Shown: piece by piece, positions 1 through 8,633 of the stretch
How the letters are laid out: each line of letters starts with the position of its first letter
Position numbering within the stretch: the stretch's first letter is position 1
Assembly (NCBI RefSeq): GCF_900156745.1
Contig: NZ_LT707065.1
Location: 2,604,001-2,668,000 of the forward strand
Source: Achromobacter sp. MFA1 R4
GTDB taxonomy: Bacteria > Pseudomonadota > Gammaproteobacteria > Burkholderiales > Burkholderiaceae_B
Direction of reading: 5' to 3'
Length of the DNA: 64,000 bases
Notes under the pieces: generated by a model
The model's input: the letters and a program-made list of their open reading frames with translations, nothing else
Told to the model about the DNA's origin: nothing
Databases searched by the model: none
Translations under genes and position numbers: made by a program

Positions 1-274
1 AGCCGGTGACGTGGCAGAACGCCAGCCGCACGGTGGTGTGCGGGTAGGCGTGGACATAGGTGACCCAGGGGCGCGATTGCGTGACGCGGATGCCGATTTC
101 TTCCTGCAGTTCGCGCGCCAGCGCCTGCAGCACCGTTTCGCCGGGTTCGAGCTTGCCGCCGGGCAGCTCCCACCAGCCCGACCAGGGCTTGTCTTCGGGG
201 CGCTGGCCCAGCAGCAGTTTGCCGTCGGGGCGCAGGATCAAGCCGGCGGCGACGTCGACGATCTTCTCAGACAT
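1..274 (-). CDS. NUDIX hydrolase (MutT-like), C-terminus beyond window
   Basis: The visible 91 residues begin MSEKIVDVAAGLILRPDGKL and contain a full Nudix box, GGKLEPGETVLQALARELQEE followed by IG, with the Gly, the REL and the EE that bind the catalytic metal. Nudix enzymes cleave nucleoside diphosphates linked to another group; the WWELPGGK lead-in and small size suggest the MutT class that removes oxidised dGTP, but substrate cannot be read from the motif. The start codon lies 8 nt inside the end of the DUF815 gene upstream, so the two are probably co-transcribed. The gene runs off the left edge of the window. Confidence 0.88.
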   Translation of the reverse strand, partial: MSEKIVDVAAGLILRPDGKLLLGQRPEDKPWSGWWELPGGKLEPGETVLQALARELQEEIGIRVTQSRPWVTYVHAYPHTTVRLAFCHVTG

Positions 275-1133
275 GGCGGGCCGCCCAGTCGCGCGCGAAT
301 TGATAGGCCACGCGGCCCGAGCGCGAGCCGCGCTCGATCGTCCATTGCAGCGCCTCGGTGCGCGACGGCTCGATGTGCGCTTCGGGGCAGCCCAGTTCGC
401 GCAGCCAGTGGTACACGATGTCCAGGTAGTCGTCCTGCTTGAACGGATAGAACGACAGCCACAGGCCGAAGCGCTCGGACAGCGAGATTTTTTCCTCGAC
501 GGTTTCGCCGGGGTGGATCTCGCCGTCGGGCTGGTGCTTGGCCTGAAGGTTTTCGCTCATGTATTCCGGCATCAGGTGGCGCCGGTTGGACGTGGCGTAG
601 ATCAGCACGTTGTCGCCCGAGGCCGACACCGAGCCGTCCAGCACCGACTTGAGCGCCTTGTAGCCGGCCTCGCCTTCCTCGAACGACAGGTCGTCGCAGA
701 ACACGATGAAGCGCTCGGGCCGCGCGGCGACCAGTTCGACGATGTCGGCCAGGTCGCCCAGGTCGGACTTGTCGACTTCGATCAGGCGCAAGCCGCGGTC
801 GCCGTAGGCGGCCAGCATGGCTTTGACCAGCGAACTCTTGCCCGTGCCGCGCGCGCCGGTCATGAGCACGTTGTTGGCGGGCTTCTTTTCTAGGAACTGC
901 AGCGTGTTGCGGTCGATGGTGGCCTTCTGGCGCTCGATGTGCTGCAGGTCCTGCATGTCGATGCGCGCCACGTGGCGCACGGCGTCCAGCCAGCCGCGCG
1001 CGCCGCGTTTGCGCCAGCGAAACGCATGGGCCGTCCAGTCGATCTCGGGCGGGGCCGGCGGCAGGAAGGCTTCCAGTTGCGCCAGCACGCGCTCGGCGCG
1101 CTGGATGAGGGTGGTGAACTCGGTGGCCGTCAT
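267..1133 (-). CDS. DUF815 family AAA-type ATP-binding protein
   Basis: A 288-residue protein with a Walker A loop (GARGTGKSS, about residues 84-92) and a Walker B-like FIVFCDDLSFEE segment; the sequence around MPEYMSENLQ is typical of the DUF815 family. These are AAA-type ATPases of unknown substrate that are widespread in Proteobacteria. The start at MTATEF was chosen because the upstream extension is low-complexity and runs into argJ; it leaves 5 nt to the argJ stop. The order argJ, DUF815, NUDIX on one strand is a common Burkholderiales arrangement. The biological role is unknown. Confidence 0.9.
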   Translation of the reverse strand: MTATEFTTLIQRAERVLAQLEAFLPPAPPEIDWTAHAFRWRKRGARGWLDAVRHVARIDMQDLQHIERQKATIDRNTLQFLEKKPANNVLMTGARGTGKSSLVKAMLAAYGDRGLRLIEVDKSDLGDLADIVELVAARPERFIVFCDDLSFEEGEAGYKALKSVLDGSVSASGDNVLIYATSNRRHLMPEYMSENLQAKHQPDGEIHPGETVEEKISLSERFGLWLSFYPFKQDDYLDIVYHWLRELGCPEAHIEPSRTEALQWTIERGSRSGRVAYQFARDWAARHV

Positions 1134-1138
1134 GTCGA

Positions 1139-2365
1139 TCAGGAGCGGTAGTCGGCGTTGATCGACACGTATTCGTGCGAGAAGTCGCAGGTGTAGACGG
1201 TGTCGCTCACCTGGCCGCGGCCCAGCGCGATGCGCACCGAGATCTCGGCCTGCTTCATGACGCGCTGGCCGTCGGCTTCCTGGTAGTCGGGGTTGCGGCC
1301 GCCATTCTTGGCCACCAGCACGTCGTCCAGCCACAGGCGGATGTTGGACACGTCCAGGTCGTCGATGCCGGCGTAGCCGACGGCGGCCAGGATGCGGCCC
1401 AGGTTGGGGTCCGAGGCAAAGAAGGCGGTCTTGACCAGCGGCGAGTGCGCCACGGCGTAGGCGACCTTCAGGGCCTCTTCGGTGGTGCCGGCTTCTTCGA
1501 CGCGGATGGTCATGAACTTGGTGGCGCCTTCGGCGTCGCGCACGATCTTGGTGGCCAGGTCCAGCGCGGCGGCCGTCAGGGCCTCGCGCACGGCGGCGTA
1601 GGCGGCGTCGGACTCGCTGTCGACGTTGACGCCCGACTTGCCGGTGGCGGCGATGATGAAGGAGTCATTGGTGGAGGTGTCGCCGTCGACCGTGATGCGG
1701 TTGAACGAGGCGTCGGCGATTTCCACGGCCAGCTTGCGCAAGAGGGGCTGGGCGATGCCGGCGTCGGTGGCCAGGAAGCTCAGCATGGTGGCCATGTTGG
1801 GCCGGATCATGCCGGCGCCCTTGCTGATGCCGGTGAAGGTGACCGTCTTGCCGTCGATCTGCACCTGGGCCGAGGAGATCTTGGGCAGCGTGTCGGTGGT
1901 CATGATGCCGTGGGCGGCGCTGGACCAGTGGTCGGCGGCCAGGTCGGCGATTGCGGCGGGCAGGCCGGCGACCAGGCGGTCCAGGGGCAGCGGTTCCAGG
2001 ATGACGCCGGTGGAGAACGGCAGGATCTGGGCGGCCGGCACGCCCAGCAGCTTGCCCAGCGCGTCGCAGGTGTCCTTGGCCTTTTGCAGGCCCTCTTCGC
2101 CAGTGCCGGCGTTGGCGTTGCCCGTGTTGATGACCAGCGCGCTGATCGGGCCGCCGGCGGTCAGGTGGGCCTGGCAGACCTGCACGGGGGCGGCGCAGAA
2201 GCGGTTGCGCGTGAAGACGCCCGCCACGCTGGTGCCTTCGGCCAGGCGGAACACCGTCAGGTCGCGCCGGTTGGCCTTGCGGATGCCGGCCTCGGTGACG
2301 CCGATTTCTACGCCGGCAACAGGAAAAATTTCGGACTCGGAGGGGATCTGCAGATTAACGGCCAT
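1139..2365 (-). CDS. argJ: Bifunctional ornithine acetyltransferase / N-acetylglutamate synthase ArgJ
   Basis: 408 residues. ArgJ transfers the acetyl group of N-acetylornithine to glutamate, recycling acetyl in arginine synthesis; many members also use acetyl-CoA to make N-acetylglutamate. The self-cleavage and nucleophile motif is visible in [15 protein letters not shown], with the catalytic Thr at about residue 193, so the protein should split into alpha and beta chains. The substrate-binding [11 protein letters not shown] and the C-terminal [11 protein letters not shown] end are also typical. The start [10 protein letters not shown] fits the family; an upstream in-frame extension is not needed. 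It is followed 5 nt later by the DUF815 gene. Confidence 0.96.
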   Translation of the reverse strand: MAVNLQIPSESEIFPVAGVEIGVTEAGIRKANRRDLTVFRLAEGTSVAGVFTRNRFCAAPVQVCQAHLTAGGPISALVINTGNANAGTGEEGLQKAKDTCDALGKLLGVPAAQILPFSTGVILEPLPLDRLVAGLPAAIADLAADHWSSAAHGIMTTDTLPKISSAQVQIDGKTVTFTGISKGAGMIRPNMATMLSFLATDAGIAQPLLRKLAVEIADASFNRITVDGDTSTNDSFIIAATGKSGVNVDSESDAAYAAVREALTAAALDLATKIVRDAEGATKFMTIRVEEAGTTEEALKVAYAVAHSPLVKTAFFASDPNLGRILAAVGYAGIDDLDVSNIRLWLDDVLVAKNGGRNPDYQEADGQRVMKQAEISVRIALGRGQVSDTVYTCDFSHEYVSINADYRS

Positions 2366-2522
2366 GACTTCGTCTCTTGGAGTGAGCGGGACGGAACCGC
2401 CGCCAGGCACGGCGGCGTGCGGGAAAGCTTCGTATTATCCCACCGGATCCGGGGGCGGGGGCCGGCCCCCTCGGCAATCCGAGGGGAGCCGCGTCCGGCC
2501 CGCGCGCGGGCCGATGGCCGCG

Positions 2523-3563
2523 TCAGGGGCCGATGCGCATCGCGGCCACGTCCAGCACCCCGGCTTCCCGGTTGCTCAGCACGCTGCGAACCGTGCCGTC
2601 GGGCGCCTGGAGCACGGACTTGCCCGCCGGGACGTCTTCGCCGCCGGCACGGCGCGCCGAGCGCCCGCGCGAGGGCGAGAACAGCAGGTCGCCCGGCTGC
2701 GCGCCCTGCAGGCGGGGGCTGGCGGCCAGCACGCGCGTGCCGGGCGGATAGGTCATCTCGCCCAGCACGGTGTCGCGAGCCGCGAGACCTTCGAACCCCA
2801 GCATCCGGCGCTGGGCGTCCAGTTGCAGGTCGACCTTCAGCAGCGGAATCTGCGCCACCGTCATGGAATCGCTGCCCTCGGTGCGCAGCAGCCAGCGCGG
2901 CGCCGTGCCGGCCTTGTCTATCGGGGTGCCGCGGGCGGCCGCCTCGACTTTCAGCCAGGCGCCGGCGGGCACGGGCTGCTGGTCCAGCGTATTGCCGACG
3001 GCGAGGTGGCAGCTGGAGAACTGGGGATGGCCGTCATGCAGCACGAATTCGATGCGATGGCCGTGGGCGCAGAGCCAGCCCTCCAGCGCCTGGTCGCGGG
3101 CGATCTCGGCCGACAGGGTTTCAGGCTGCTTGGCGGTGGCGGGGTAGCGGAACAGCCGCGTGGCCGCGACGCCCTGGATCAGCGCGGGATGGGCGTCCGG
3201 AAAGACCGCCCGGTCGAACGAGGCCAGGTCGCCCGGCGCGCCCAGGCGCAGCGTGGTGCCGGCGGGCATTTCCACCCCCGCCAGTTGCGTGGGCTGGGCC
3301 AGCACCGTCTTGCGGGCGTCGTCGGCCTGCGCGTCTTGCCGGGCCGCGAACCACTGGCTGAATTGCTGATAGGGAAAGAGGGCGCCGACGACGGCCAGGA
3401 GCGTCATCAGCAGGGTGCCCGCGCGCCGGTGGTCGGCCAGCCATTCGCGCGCGCCGCCCGAGGTGGCCAACACGGCCAGCCAGGTCAGCAGCGTGGAGAG
3501 GCAAGCCAGCGAGACCGCCATCAGCACGTAGAAATTACCGCCAGGGAGGGAAACCGGAATCAT
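2523..3563 (-). CDS. Hypothetical protein with two N-terminal membrane segments
   Basis: I do not recognise this 346-residue protein. Residues about 8-33 and 45-66 are hydrophobic and likely membrane-spanning. The remaining roughly 280 residues are soluble and contain a strand-rich stretch with CAHGHRIEFVLHDGHPQFSSCHLAV and later KSVLQAPDGTVRSVLSNRE, suggesting a beta-rich periplasmic domain. The start was placed at the ATG giving MIPVSLPGG; a GTG nine codons upstream is possible and neither has a strong ribosome binding site. It stands alone between argJ and the marR gene, on the same strand as both. Confidence 0.7.
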   Translation of the reverse strand: MIPVSLPGGNFYVLMAVSLACLSTLLTWLAVLATSGGAREWLADHRRAGTLLMTLLAVVGALFPYQQFSQWFAARQDAQADDARKTVLAQPTQLAGVEMPAGTTLRLGAPGDLASFDRAVFPDAHPALIQGVAATRLFRYPATAKQPETLSAEIARDQALEGWLCAHGHRIEFVLHDGHPQFSSCHLAVGNTLDQQPVPAGAWLKVEAAARGTPIDKAGTAPRWLLRTEGSDSMTVAQIPLLKVDLQLDAQRRMLGFEGLAARDTVLGEMTYPPGTRVLAASPRLQGAQPGDLLFSPSRGRSARRAGGEDVPAGKSVLQAPDGTVRSVLSNREAGVLDVAAMRIGP

Positions 3564-3650
3564 GGCGGCAATTATGCGCCAATCCGGCACGCGGAAATCA
3601 GCACCAAATTCAGCACCGGATCCCGCGCCGGATACTTCGCGGAACGCCCG

Positions 3651-4145
3651 TCAGTCCCGGGCCGCGGCCGACCGGGTGGCGACCACCTGCAGCTTCAGTT
3701 CGCCCAGCGCCTGGAACAAGGCGTTGCGGCTACCCTCGGGCAGGTCGGCGAACATGGATTTGACCCAGTTTTCATGGGCCCGCGCCATGCGCGCGAAGCT
3801 CTTCTTGCCTTGCGGCGTCAACTTGATCAGCGAGCTGCGGCGGTCGGACTCCACCTTGGTCCGCACCACCAGGCCTTCCTTTTCCAGCTGGTCGGTAATG
3901 CCGGTGATATTGCCGTTGGTCACCATCATGTGGCGCGACAGCTCGCCCATCTTCATGCCCTTGGGCGCGCGCTGCAATTGCGCCATCAGGTCGAAGCGGG
4001 GAAGGGTGGTGTCGAATTCGTTGCGCAGGCGGCTGCGGATCTCGCCTTCGATGAGATTGGCGCAGGTCAGCATGCGCAGCCACAGGCGCAGCGCGTGGTG
4101 GTCGTCGGGCGCGGCGCGCGATTCCAGGTCGGGAGTGTCAGTCAT
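3651..4145 (-). CDS. MarR family transcriptional regulator
   Basis: 164 residues with the MarR winged-helix domain: the recognition region HMMVTNGNITGITDQLEKEGLV followed by the wing VESDRRSSLIKLTPQGKK. MarR proteins are dimeric repressors that often release DNA on binding an aromatic acid or its CoA thioester. The gene overlaps the preceding alpha/beta hydrolase gene by 8 nt, so both form one operon. I infer that it controls the neighbouring Liv-type importer and the anthraniloyl-CoA operon, because matching 20-bp imperfect palindromes sit before both (5198-5217 and 17837-17856). The effector would then be anthraniloyl-CoA or a relative. That link is inference. Confidence 0.92.
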   Translation of the reverse strand: MTDTPDLESRAAPDDHHALRLWLRMLTCANLIEGEIRSRLRNEFDTTLPRFDLMAQLQRAPKGMKMGELSRHMMVTNGNITGITDQLEKEGLVVRTKVESDRRSSLIKLTPQGKKSFARMARAHENWVKSMFADLPEGSRNALFQALGELKLQVVATRSAAARD

Positions 4146-5058
4146 GGCTCGGAAGATTACCGGGAATGCGTGGGCGGGAGGGCGCCAGACCCATCTGTTC
4201 GAAGATGGCCAGGGTCAGCGGGCTGGTCGGATCGTTGAGCGTCAGGACGATATCAAAATGGTTGGTGCCCGGCATCGGGACATACCTGCCGGGAAAGCCG
4301 CGCTCGCGCCATGCGGCGAGATAATCGTCGCTCTGGCGCTTGAATTCGTCGGTCTCGGATTCGCCGTAGCTGACGATCAGCGGGCAGCCATTTGGCGGCA
4401 AGTGCAGCGCCGGGCTGTTGCGGATGGCGTCCGCCTCGCTCATGCGCATCCATTCGTTGATGTGGGTATGCACCAGCGGGCGCAGGTCGAACAGGCCCGA
4501 CAGGGGCGCGGCGCCGCGGACCACGCCGGGGGGGACGTCGTAGCTGGCATGCCAGCCGCCGGCCAGCAGCGCGCCGACCAGGTGGCCGCCCGCCGAGCTG
4601 CCGCAAACGTGGATGCGCGCCGGGTCGCCGCCGTATTCGGCGATGTGGCGGTACACCCAGGCCAGCGCGCGCCGGTTCTGGTCCACGATGCGGTCCAGGG
4701 TGACGGCCGGCGCCAGCGAATAATTCACCGACACGACCACGGCGCCCGCCTGCGTGAATGCCGGCGCCATGCCGCTGGATTCGTTTTTGGAAAGAAGCCG
4801 CCAGTAGCCGCCGTGGATGAACACGAAGACGGGCGCGCCGGGCTTGCCGGGCGCGGCGCCCGCGGCTGGAAATATGTCCAGCAGCTCGTCGGGATGATCG
4901 CCGAACGGCACGTCCAGCGCGCAGTCCAGCGTGCGGCGCGCGGTCGCGCTGTCGTCGGCGTATTTCTTGAGTATCGGCTGGATGTCGGGTACTGTCGCGC
5001 GAGCGTTGTACTGGACGTCCAGTTCGGCGCGGTCGTAGTTGCGGTAGAGAGTGACCAT
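4138..5058 (-). CDS. Alpha/beta hydrolase, arylformamidase/esterase-like
   Basis: 306 residues with the oxyanion-hole motif HGGYW (about residue 100), a nucleophile elbow GSSAGG (Ser about residue 174) and a late NHFDIV His. This arrangement is shared by kynurenine formamidases and hormone-sensitive-lipase-like esterases. A formamidase role would be attractive here because N-formylkynurenine or N-formylanthranilate breakdown leads to anthranilate, the likely substrate of the CoA pathway at 17.9-25.8 kb. That is inference from context; a general carboxylesterase cannot be excluded. The gene is first in an operon with the MarR regulator (8-nt overlap) and is divergent from the Liv-type binding protein gene. 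Confidence 0.88.
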   Translation of the reverse strand: MVTLYRNYDRAELDVQYNARATVPDIQPILKKYADDSATARRTLDCALDVPFGDHPDELLDIFPAAGAAPGKPGAPVFVFIHGGYWRLLSKNESSGMAPAFTQAGAVVVSVNYSLAPAVTLDRIVDQNRRALAWVYRHIAEYGGDPARIHVCGSSAGGHLVGALLAGGWHASYDVPPGVVRGAAPLSGLFDLRPLVHTHINEWMRMSEADAIRNSPALHLPPNGCPLIVSYGESETDEFKRQSDDYLAAWRERGFPGRYVPMPGTNHFDIVLTLNDPTSPLTLAIFEQMGLAPSRPRIPGNLPSHD

Positions 5059-5396
5059 GGCGGTAGGTTCGAGGTTCGGGCTCGCGGGCTGGGGTTGCCG
5101 GGGAAGGCTTGCACATTAACGCGTTTGGACCAGAAATCTCGGACCAAAGACCGTTAGTAAAAACCCTTCGGTAAAAACCCTAGACTTGTTTTGCCGAATA
5201 CTTTAAACCTAAACTATGAACCACGCCAGCGTTCCCCCTGCTGCATGACGGGACCGCGGCGTTGCAGGCAAAGTACCTTGCCCGCACCGGCCTGACGGCG
5301 GCGCAAAGGCGCCGGCCGGCCGGGCATAGAAGTCGTTCGCATCGCACCTTCAAAAAGAACACCCTCTGCGCGGGCTCGCGCACGGAGCACACCACC
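5059..5396. promoter_or_regulatory. Divergent intergenic control region between hydrolase and ABC binding protein genes
   Basis: 338 nt with no credible gene. The half next to the hydrolase is markedly AT-richer than the genome average, with runs such as gtaaaaaccc, and should hold both promoters. It contains the proposed MarR operator at 5198-5217. A GGAG at 5384-5387 is a reasonable ribosome binding site for the gene starting at 5397. I do not see a riboswitch-like fold. Confidence 0.6.
5198..5217. promoter_or_regulatory. Candidate MarR operator
   Basis: The 20-mer ATACTTTAAACCTAAACTAT is an imperfect dyad. Its right half CCTAAACTAT is identical to the right half of the 20-mer at 17837-17856 on the anthraniloyl-CoA monooxygenase promoter. 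Spacing and dyad fit MarR sites. The match is seen directly; binding by the MarR protein encoded at 3651-4145 is inferred. Confidence 0.5.
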
Positions 5397-6563
5397 ATGC
5401 GTTTGATCACTTCCTTCCTGGCTGCCGCCGCCCTGGTTCCGGCAATGGCCTGCGCCGATACCATCAAGGTCGGCATCGCCAACGACATTTCGGGCCCGTT
5501 CTCGGCGCTGGGCGCCGAGGCCCGCGACGGCTTCAACCTGGCCATCAAGCAACTGGGTGGCAAGCTGGGCGGACAGCCCGCGGAATTCCTCCAGACCGAC
5601 ATGGGCGGCAATCCGGATCAGGCCCGCCAACTGGTCACGCGCTACATCCAGCGCGAGAAAGTCGATTTCTTCACGGGCCCCATCGGGTCGAACGTGGCCC
5701 TGGCCGTCGGCCCGGCGCTGTTCGCCGCCAAGGTGCCCTACCTGTCCAACAACCCCGGCCCCAGCCAGTTCGCCGGCGCGCAGTGCAACAACTACTGGTT
5801 CGGCACGTCGTACCAGAACGACGCCTTCCACGAAGCGGCGGGCAAGGTCGCGGCCGACCGCGGCTTCAAGAAGATGTTCATCATGGCCCCGGACTATCCG
5901 GCCGGCAAGGATGCGCTGACCGGCTTCAAGCGCGGCTACAAGACCGCGCCGGGCGACGAGGTCTACACCAAGCTCGGCCAGATCGACTACGCCGCCGAAA
6001 TCGCGCAGATCCGCGCGGCCAAGCCGGACGCCGTCTACATCTTCCTGCCGGGCGGCATGGGCATCAACTTCGTCAAGCAGTTCGTGTCCGCCGGCCTGTC
6101 GCAAAGCGTCAAGCTGATCGGCCCGGGCTTTTCGGCCGACGAAGACGTGATCCAGGCCGTGGGCGACCCCATGCTGGGCATGTACAACACGGCGCAATGG
6201 GCGCATGACCTGGACGTGCCGCAGAACAAGGTCTTCGTCGACGCCTTCCGCAAGGAATACAACGGCCGCTACCCGTCGGTCTACGCCGCCCAGGCGTACG
6301 ACGTGATCATGGCCATGGATGCGGCCGTCAAGCAGGCCGGCGGCAAGGCCTCGGACCGCGATGCCATCGTGAAGGCCCTCGAAAAGGCCGATTACCCGTC
6401 GGTGCGCGGCAGCTTCACCTACGGCAAGAACCACTACCCCATCCAGGCCTACTACCTGCGCGTCGTCGAAAAGGACGGCAGCGGCCGCATCACCAACAAG
6501 CTGGTGGGCAAGGTCTTCGACAAGTACCAGGACGTCTACGTCGGCGACTGCAAGAAGATGTGA
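5397..6563 (+). CDS. Branched-chain/aromatic acid ABC transporter substrate-binding protein
   Basis: 388 residues starting with a Sec signal peptide (MRLITSFLAAAALVPAMACA, cleavage near AMACA-DT). The mature part has the type I periplasmic binding fold of LivK-like proteins, with IKVGIANDISGPFSALG at the start and YPSVYAAQAYDVI near the end. It would capture an organic acid in the periplasm for the two permeases and two ATPases encoded downstream. The close resemblance to the binding protein at 27159-28337 and the shared operator with the anthraniloyl-CoA operon suggest a benzoate- or anthranilate-like ligand rather than leucine. The start was chosen by the signal peptide and the GGAG 9 nt upstream. 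Confidence 0.93.
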   Translation: MRLITSFLAAAALVPAMACADTIKVGIANDISGPFSALGAEARDGFNLAIKQLGGKLGGQPAEFLQTDMGGNPDQARQLVTRYIQREKVDFFTGPIGSNVALAVGPALFAAKVPYLSNNPGPSQFAGAQCNNYWFGTSYQNDAFHEAAGKVAADRGFKKMFIMAPDYPAGKDALTGFKRGYKTAPGDEVYTKLGQIDYAAEIAQIRAAKPDAVYIFLPGGMGINFVKQFVSAGLSQSVKLIGPGFSADEDVIQAVGDPMLGMYNTAQWAHDLDVPQNKVFVDAFRKEYNGRYPSVYAAQAYDVIMAMDAAVKQAGGKASDRDAIVKALEKADYPSVRGSFTYGKNHYPIQAYYLRVVEKDGSGRITNKLVGKVFDKYQDVYVGDCKKM

Positions 6564-6747
6564 CCCCCCCGAAGCGCTGCGCGCTTCCCCCCAGGGGGCG
6601 TCGCAGCGGACCGGCAAAGCCGGATCCGCGCGACCCCGCTTGGGGGCGGCGGCTCGTGCGCGGGGGTGATGTGCCGCTGATGCAGATTCAGATGGCTTTG
6701 GTGACCGGCGCTCGTCTTCGGCGACGCGCGGCAAGGGGGAAGTTTTC
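6564..6747. repeat. Hairpin-rich intergenic element inside the liv-type operon
   Basis: 184 nt between the binding protein and first permease genes hold several perfect short hairpins: GAAGCGC/GCGCTTC with a 3-nt loop (6571-6587), CCGGC-aaa-GCCGG (6611-6623) extended by an outer GCGGA/TCCGC pair, and CCCC/GGGG around 6634-6645. From memory, similar C-run, CCGGC and G-run hairpin clusters recur between genes in Burkholderiales genomes, so this looks like a REP-type element. It could stabilise or attenuate the mRNA between the abundant binding protein and the permeases. No second copy was seen in this window. Confidence 0.55.
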
Positions 6748-7668
6748 ATGACGTTTACGCTGATCGTCGAGCAATTGCTGAACGGTCTGCAGTTTGGGTT
6801 GATGTTGTTTCTGATCGCGGCCGGGCTGACCCTGGTGTTCGGCATCATGGACATCATGAATCTGGCTCACGGCTCGCTCTACATGGCAGGCGCCTATGTC
6901 GCCGCCGAAACGATGCAACGCACGGGTTCGTTCACCGCCGCCGTTCTGGTGGCCGCGGTCGCCACCGGACTGGTGGGCGTCGTGCTGGAACTCTCCCTGA
7001 TACGCCGCCTGGCGCTGCGCGACCACCTGGCCCAGGTGCTGGGCACCTACGCCGTCATCCTCATCGCCAATGACCTGGTCAAGATGATCTGGGGCCCGGC
7101 GCCGGTCATGCTGAACATGCCCGCGATGCTGTCCGGCCCCGTGCGCCTGCTGCCCGACCTGATGTACCCCGCCTACCGCCTGATGATCATCGTCTTCGGC
7201 GTGGCCGCGGCCGTGGGCCTGTACTGGTTCGTGACGCGGACCCGCGCCGGCGTGCTGGTGCGCGCGGGCGCCTCCAACCGCCAGATGGCCACCCTGATGG
7301 GCGTGCGCGTGCCGCTGCTGTTCCTGGGCGTGTTCGTGCTGGGCGCCATGCTGGCCGCGGTGGCCGGCGCGCTGCTGGGGCCGATCACCTCGGTGCAGGT
7401 GGGCATGGGCGAGGAAATCCTGATCCTGGTGCTGGTGTGCATCGTCATCGGCGGCATCGGGTCGATCCGCGGCGCCTTCGTCGGCGCCCTGCTGGTGGGC
7501 ATGGTCGACACCGCGGGACGGGCCTTCCTGCCGATGCTGCTGCGCCAGGTGTTTTCGCCGGCCGTGGCCTCCAGCGTCGGTCCGACGCTCGCGGCCATCG
7601 CCATTTACGTATTGATGGCGGCAGTGCTGGTGTTCCGGCCCTCTGGCCTCTTTCCGGCGCGGGGCTGA
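6748..7668 (+). CDS. livH: ABC transporter permease, LivH type
   Basis: 306 residues, almost wholly hydrophobic, with the LivH hallmarks FGIMDIMNLAHGSLYMAGAY near the N-terminus and GEEILILVLVCIVIGGIGSIRGAFVGA towards the C-terminus. It forms one half of the membrane channel of a branched-chain amino acid/aromatic acid type importer, paired with the LivM protein encoded 2 nt downstream. Symbol livH names the family; the substrate is probably not leucine. A GGGGGAAG sequence lies just before the ATG. Confidence 0.93.
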   Translation: MTFTLIVEQLLNGLQFGLMLFLIAAGLTLVFGIMDIMNLAHGSLYMAGAYVAAETMQRTGSFTAAVLVAAVATGLVGVVLELSLIRRLALRDHLAQVLGTYAVILIANDLVKMIWGPAPVMLNMPAMLSGPVRLLPDLMYPAYRLMIIVFGVAAAVGLYWFVTRTRAGVLVRAGASNRQMATLMGVRVPLLFLGVFVLGAMLAAVAGALLGPITSVQVGMGEEILILVLVCIVIGGIGSIRGAFVGALLVGMVDTAGRAFLPMLLRQVFSPAVASSVGPTLAAIAIYVLMAAVLVFRPSGLFPARG

Positions 7669-7670
7669 CC

Positions 7671-8633
7671 ATGAAGACCAAACTCTGGACCGTGGTCCTG
7701 CTGGCGGCGTTGGCGGTGTTTCCGCTGGTGGCGCCGATGCTGGGCCTGGACTTCTACATTTCCTTCGTGCGGCGCGTGCTGATCTACGCGCTGGCCGCGA
7801 CCAGCCTGAACCTGATCCTGGGCTATGGCGGCATGGTGGCGCTGGGCCACGCGGCGTTCTTCGGCGCGGGCGCCTATGCGGTGGGCATCCTGGCCATGTC
7901 GGGCGTCACGTCCGCGCTCGTCTCCTGGCCCGTGGCGATGCTGCTGGCGGGCGTGCTGGCCTGCATCACCGGGGCTATCTCGCTGCGCACCCGCGGCGTG
8001 TACTTCATCATGATCACGCTGGCGTTCGCGCAGATGCTGTTCTACATCTTCATCTCGCTGCGCCAGTATGGGGGCGAAGACGGGCTGAACCTGCCCGGCT
8101 ACTCCAGCCTGCCCGGCATCGACCTGGCCAACGACGTCAGCTTCTATTACCTGGTGCTGGTGCTTTTCGCGCTGCTGATGTGGGTCTTTGGCCGCGTCGT
8201 CGCGTCGCGCTTCGGCATGGCGCTGCAGGGTATCCGCGAGAACGAATCGCGCATGGAATCCATGGGATATCCGGTCTACCGCATCAAGCTCATGGCCTTC
8301 ACGTTGAGCGGCGCGGCGGCCGGGCTGGCGGGCGCGCTGCTGGCCAACCACAACCTCTTCATTTCTCCCAGCCTGATGCACTGGACCCAGTCGGCCAACC
8401 TGCTGATCATGGTGCTGGTGGGCGGCATCGGCCTGCGCTATGGCGGCGTGGCCGGCGCGGTCGTGATGCTGACGCTGGAAGAGGTGCTGCGCCTGTGGAC
8501 CGAATACTGGCACCTGCCCCTGGGCGTGCTGCTGCTGTGCGTGGTGTTCGGCGCGCCGCGCGGCCTGGTCGGCCTTTTCGGGCCGCTGTTCAGCGGGCGC
8601 GCTGCCCCGCAATCCGGCAAGGTGGGCTCATGA
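7671..8633 (+). CDS. livM: ABC transporter permease, LivM type
   Basis: 320 residues, polytopic, with LivM motifs LNLILGYGGMVALGHAAFFGAGAYAVG (broken here around residues 44-70), ISLRTRGVYFIMITLAFAQM and the cytoplasmic EAA-like loop GIRENESRMESMGYPVYRIK. It is the second channel subunit of the importer. Its stop overlaps the start of the livG-type gene (ATGA), indicating translational coupling. Confidence 0.93.
   Translation: MKTKLWTVVLLAALAVFPLVAPMLGLDFYISFVRRVLIYALAATSLNLILGYGGMVALGHAAFFGAGAYAVGILAMSGVTSALVSWPVAMLLAGVLACITGAISLRTRGVYFIMITLAFAQMLFYIFISLRQYGGEDGLNLPGYSSLPGIDLANDVSFYYLVLVLFALLMWVFGRVVASRFGMALQGIRENESRMESMGYPVYRIKLMAFTLSGAAAGLAGALLANHNLFISPSLMHWTQSANLLIMVLVGGIGLRYGGVAGAVVMLTLEEVLRLWTEYWHLPLGVLLLCVVFGAPRGLVGLFGPLFSGRAAPQSGKVGS

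Noticed and set aside
60..893. Long open frames antisense to argJ, DUF815, siaA, the EAL gene, prmA/DUF3426 and others
   Set aside because: They are third-position GC shadows of well-supported genes on the other strand, rich in Ala/Arg/Gly/His and without motifs.
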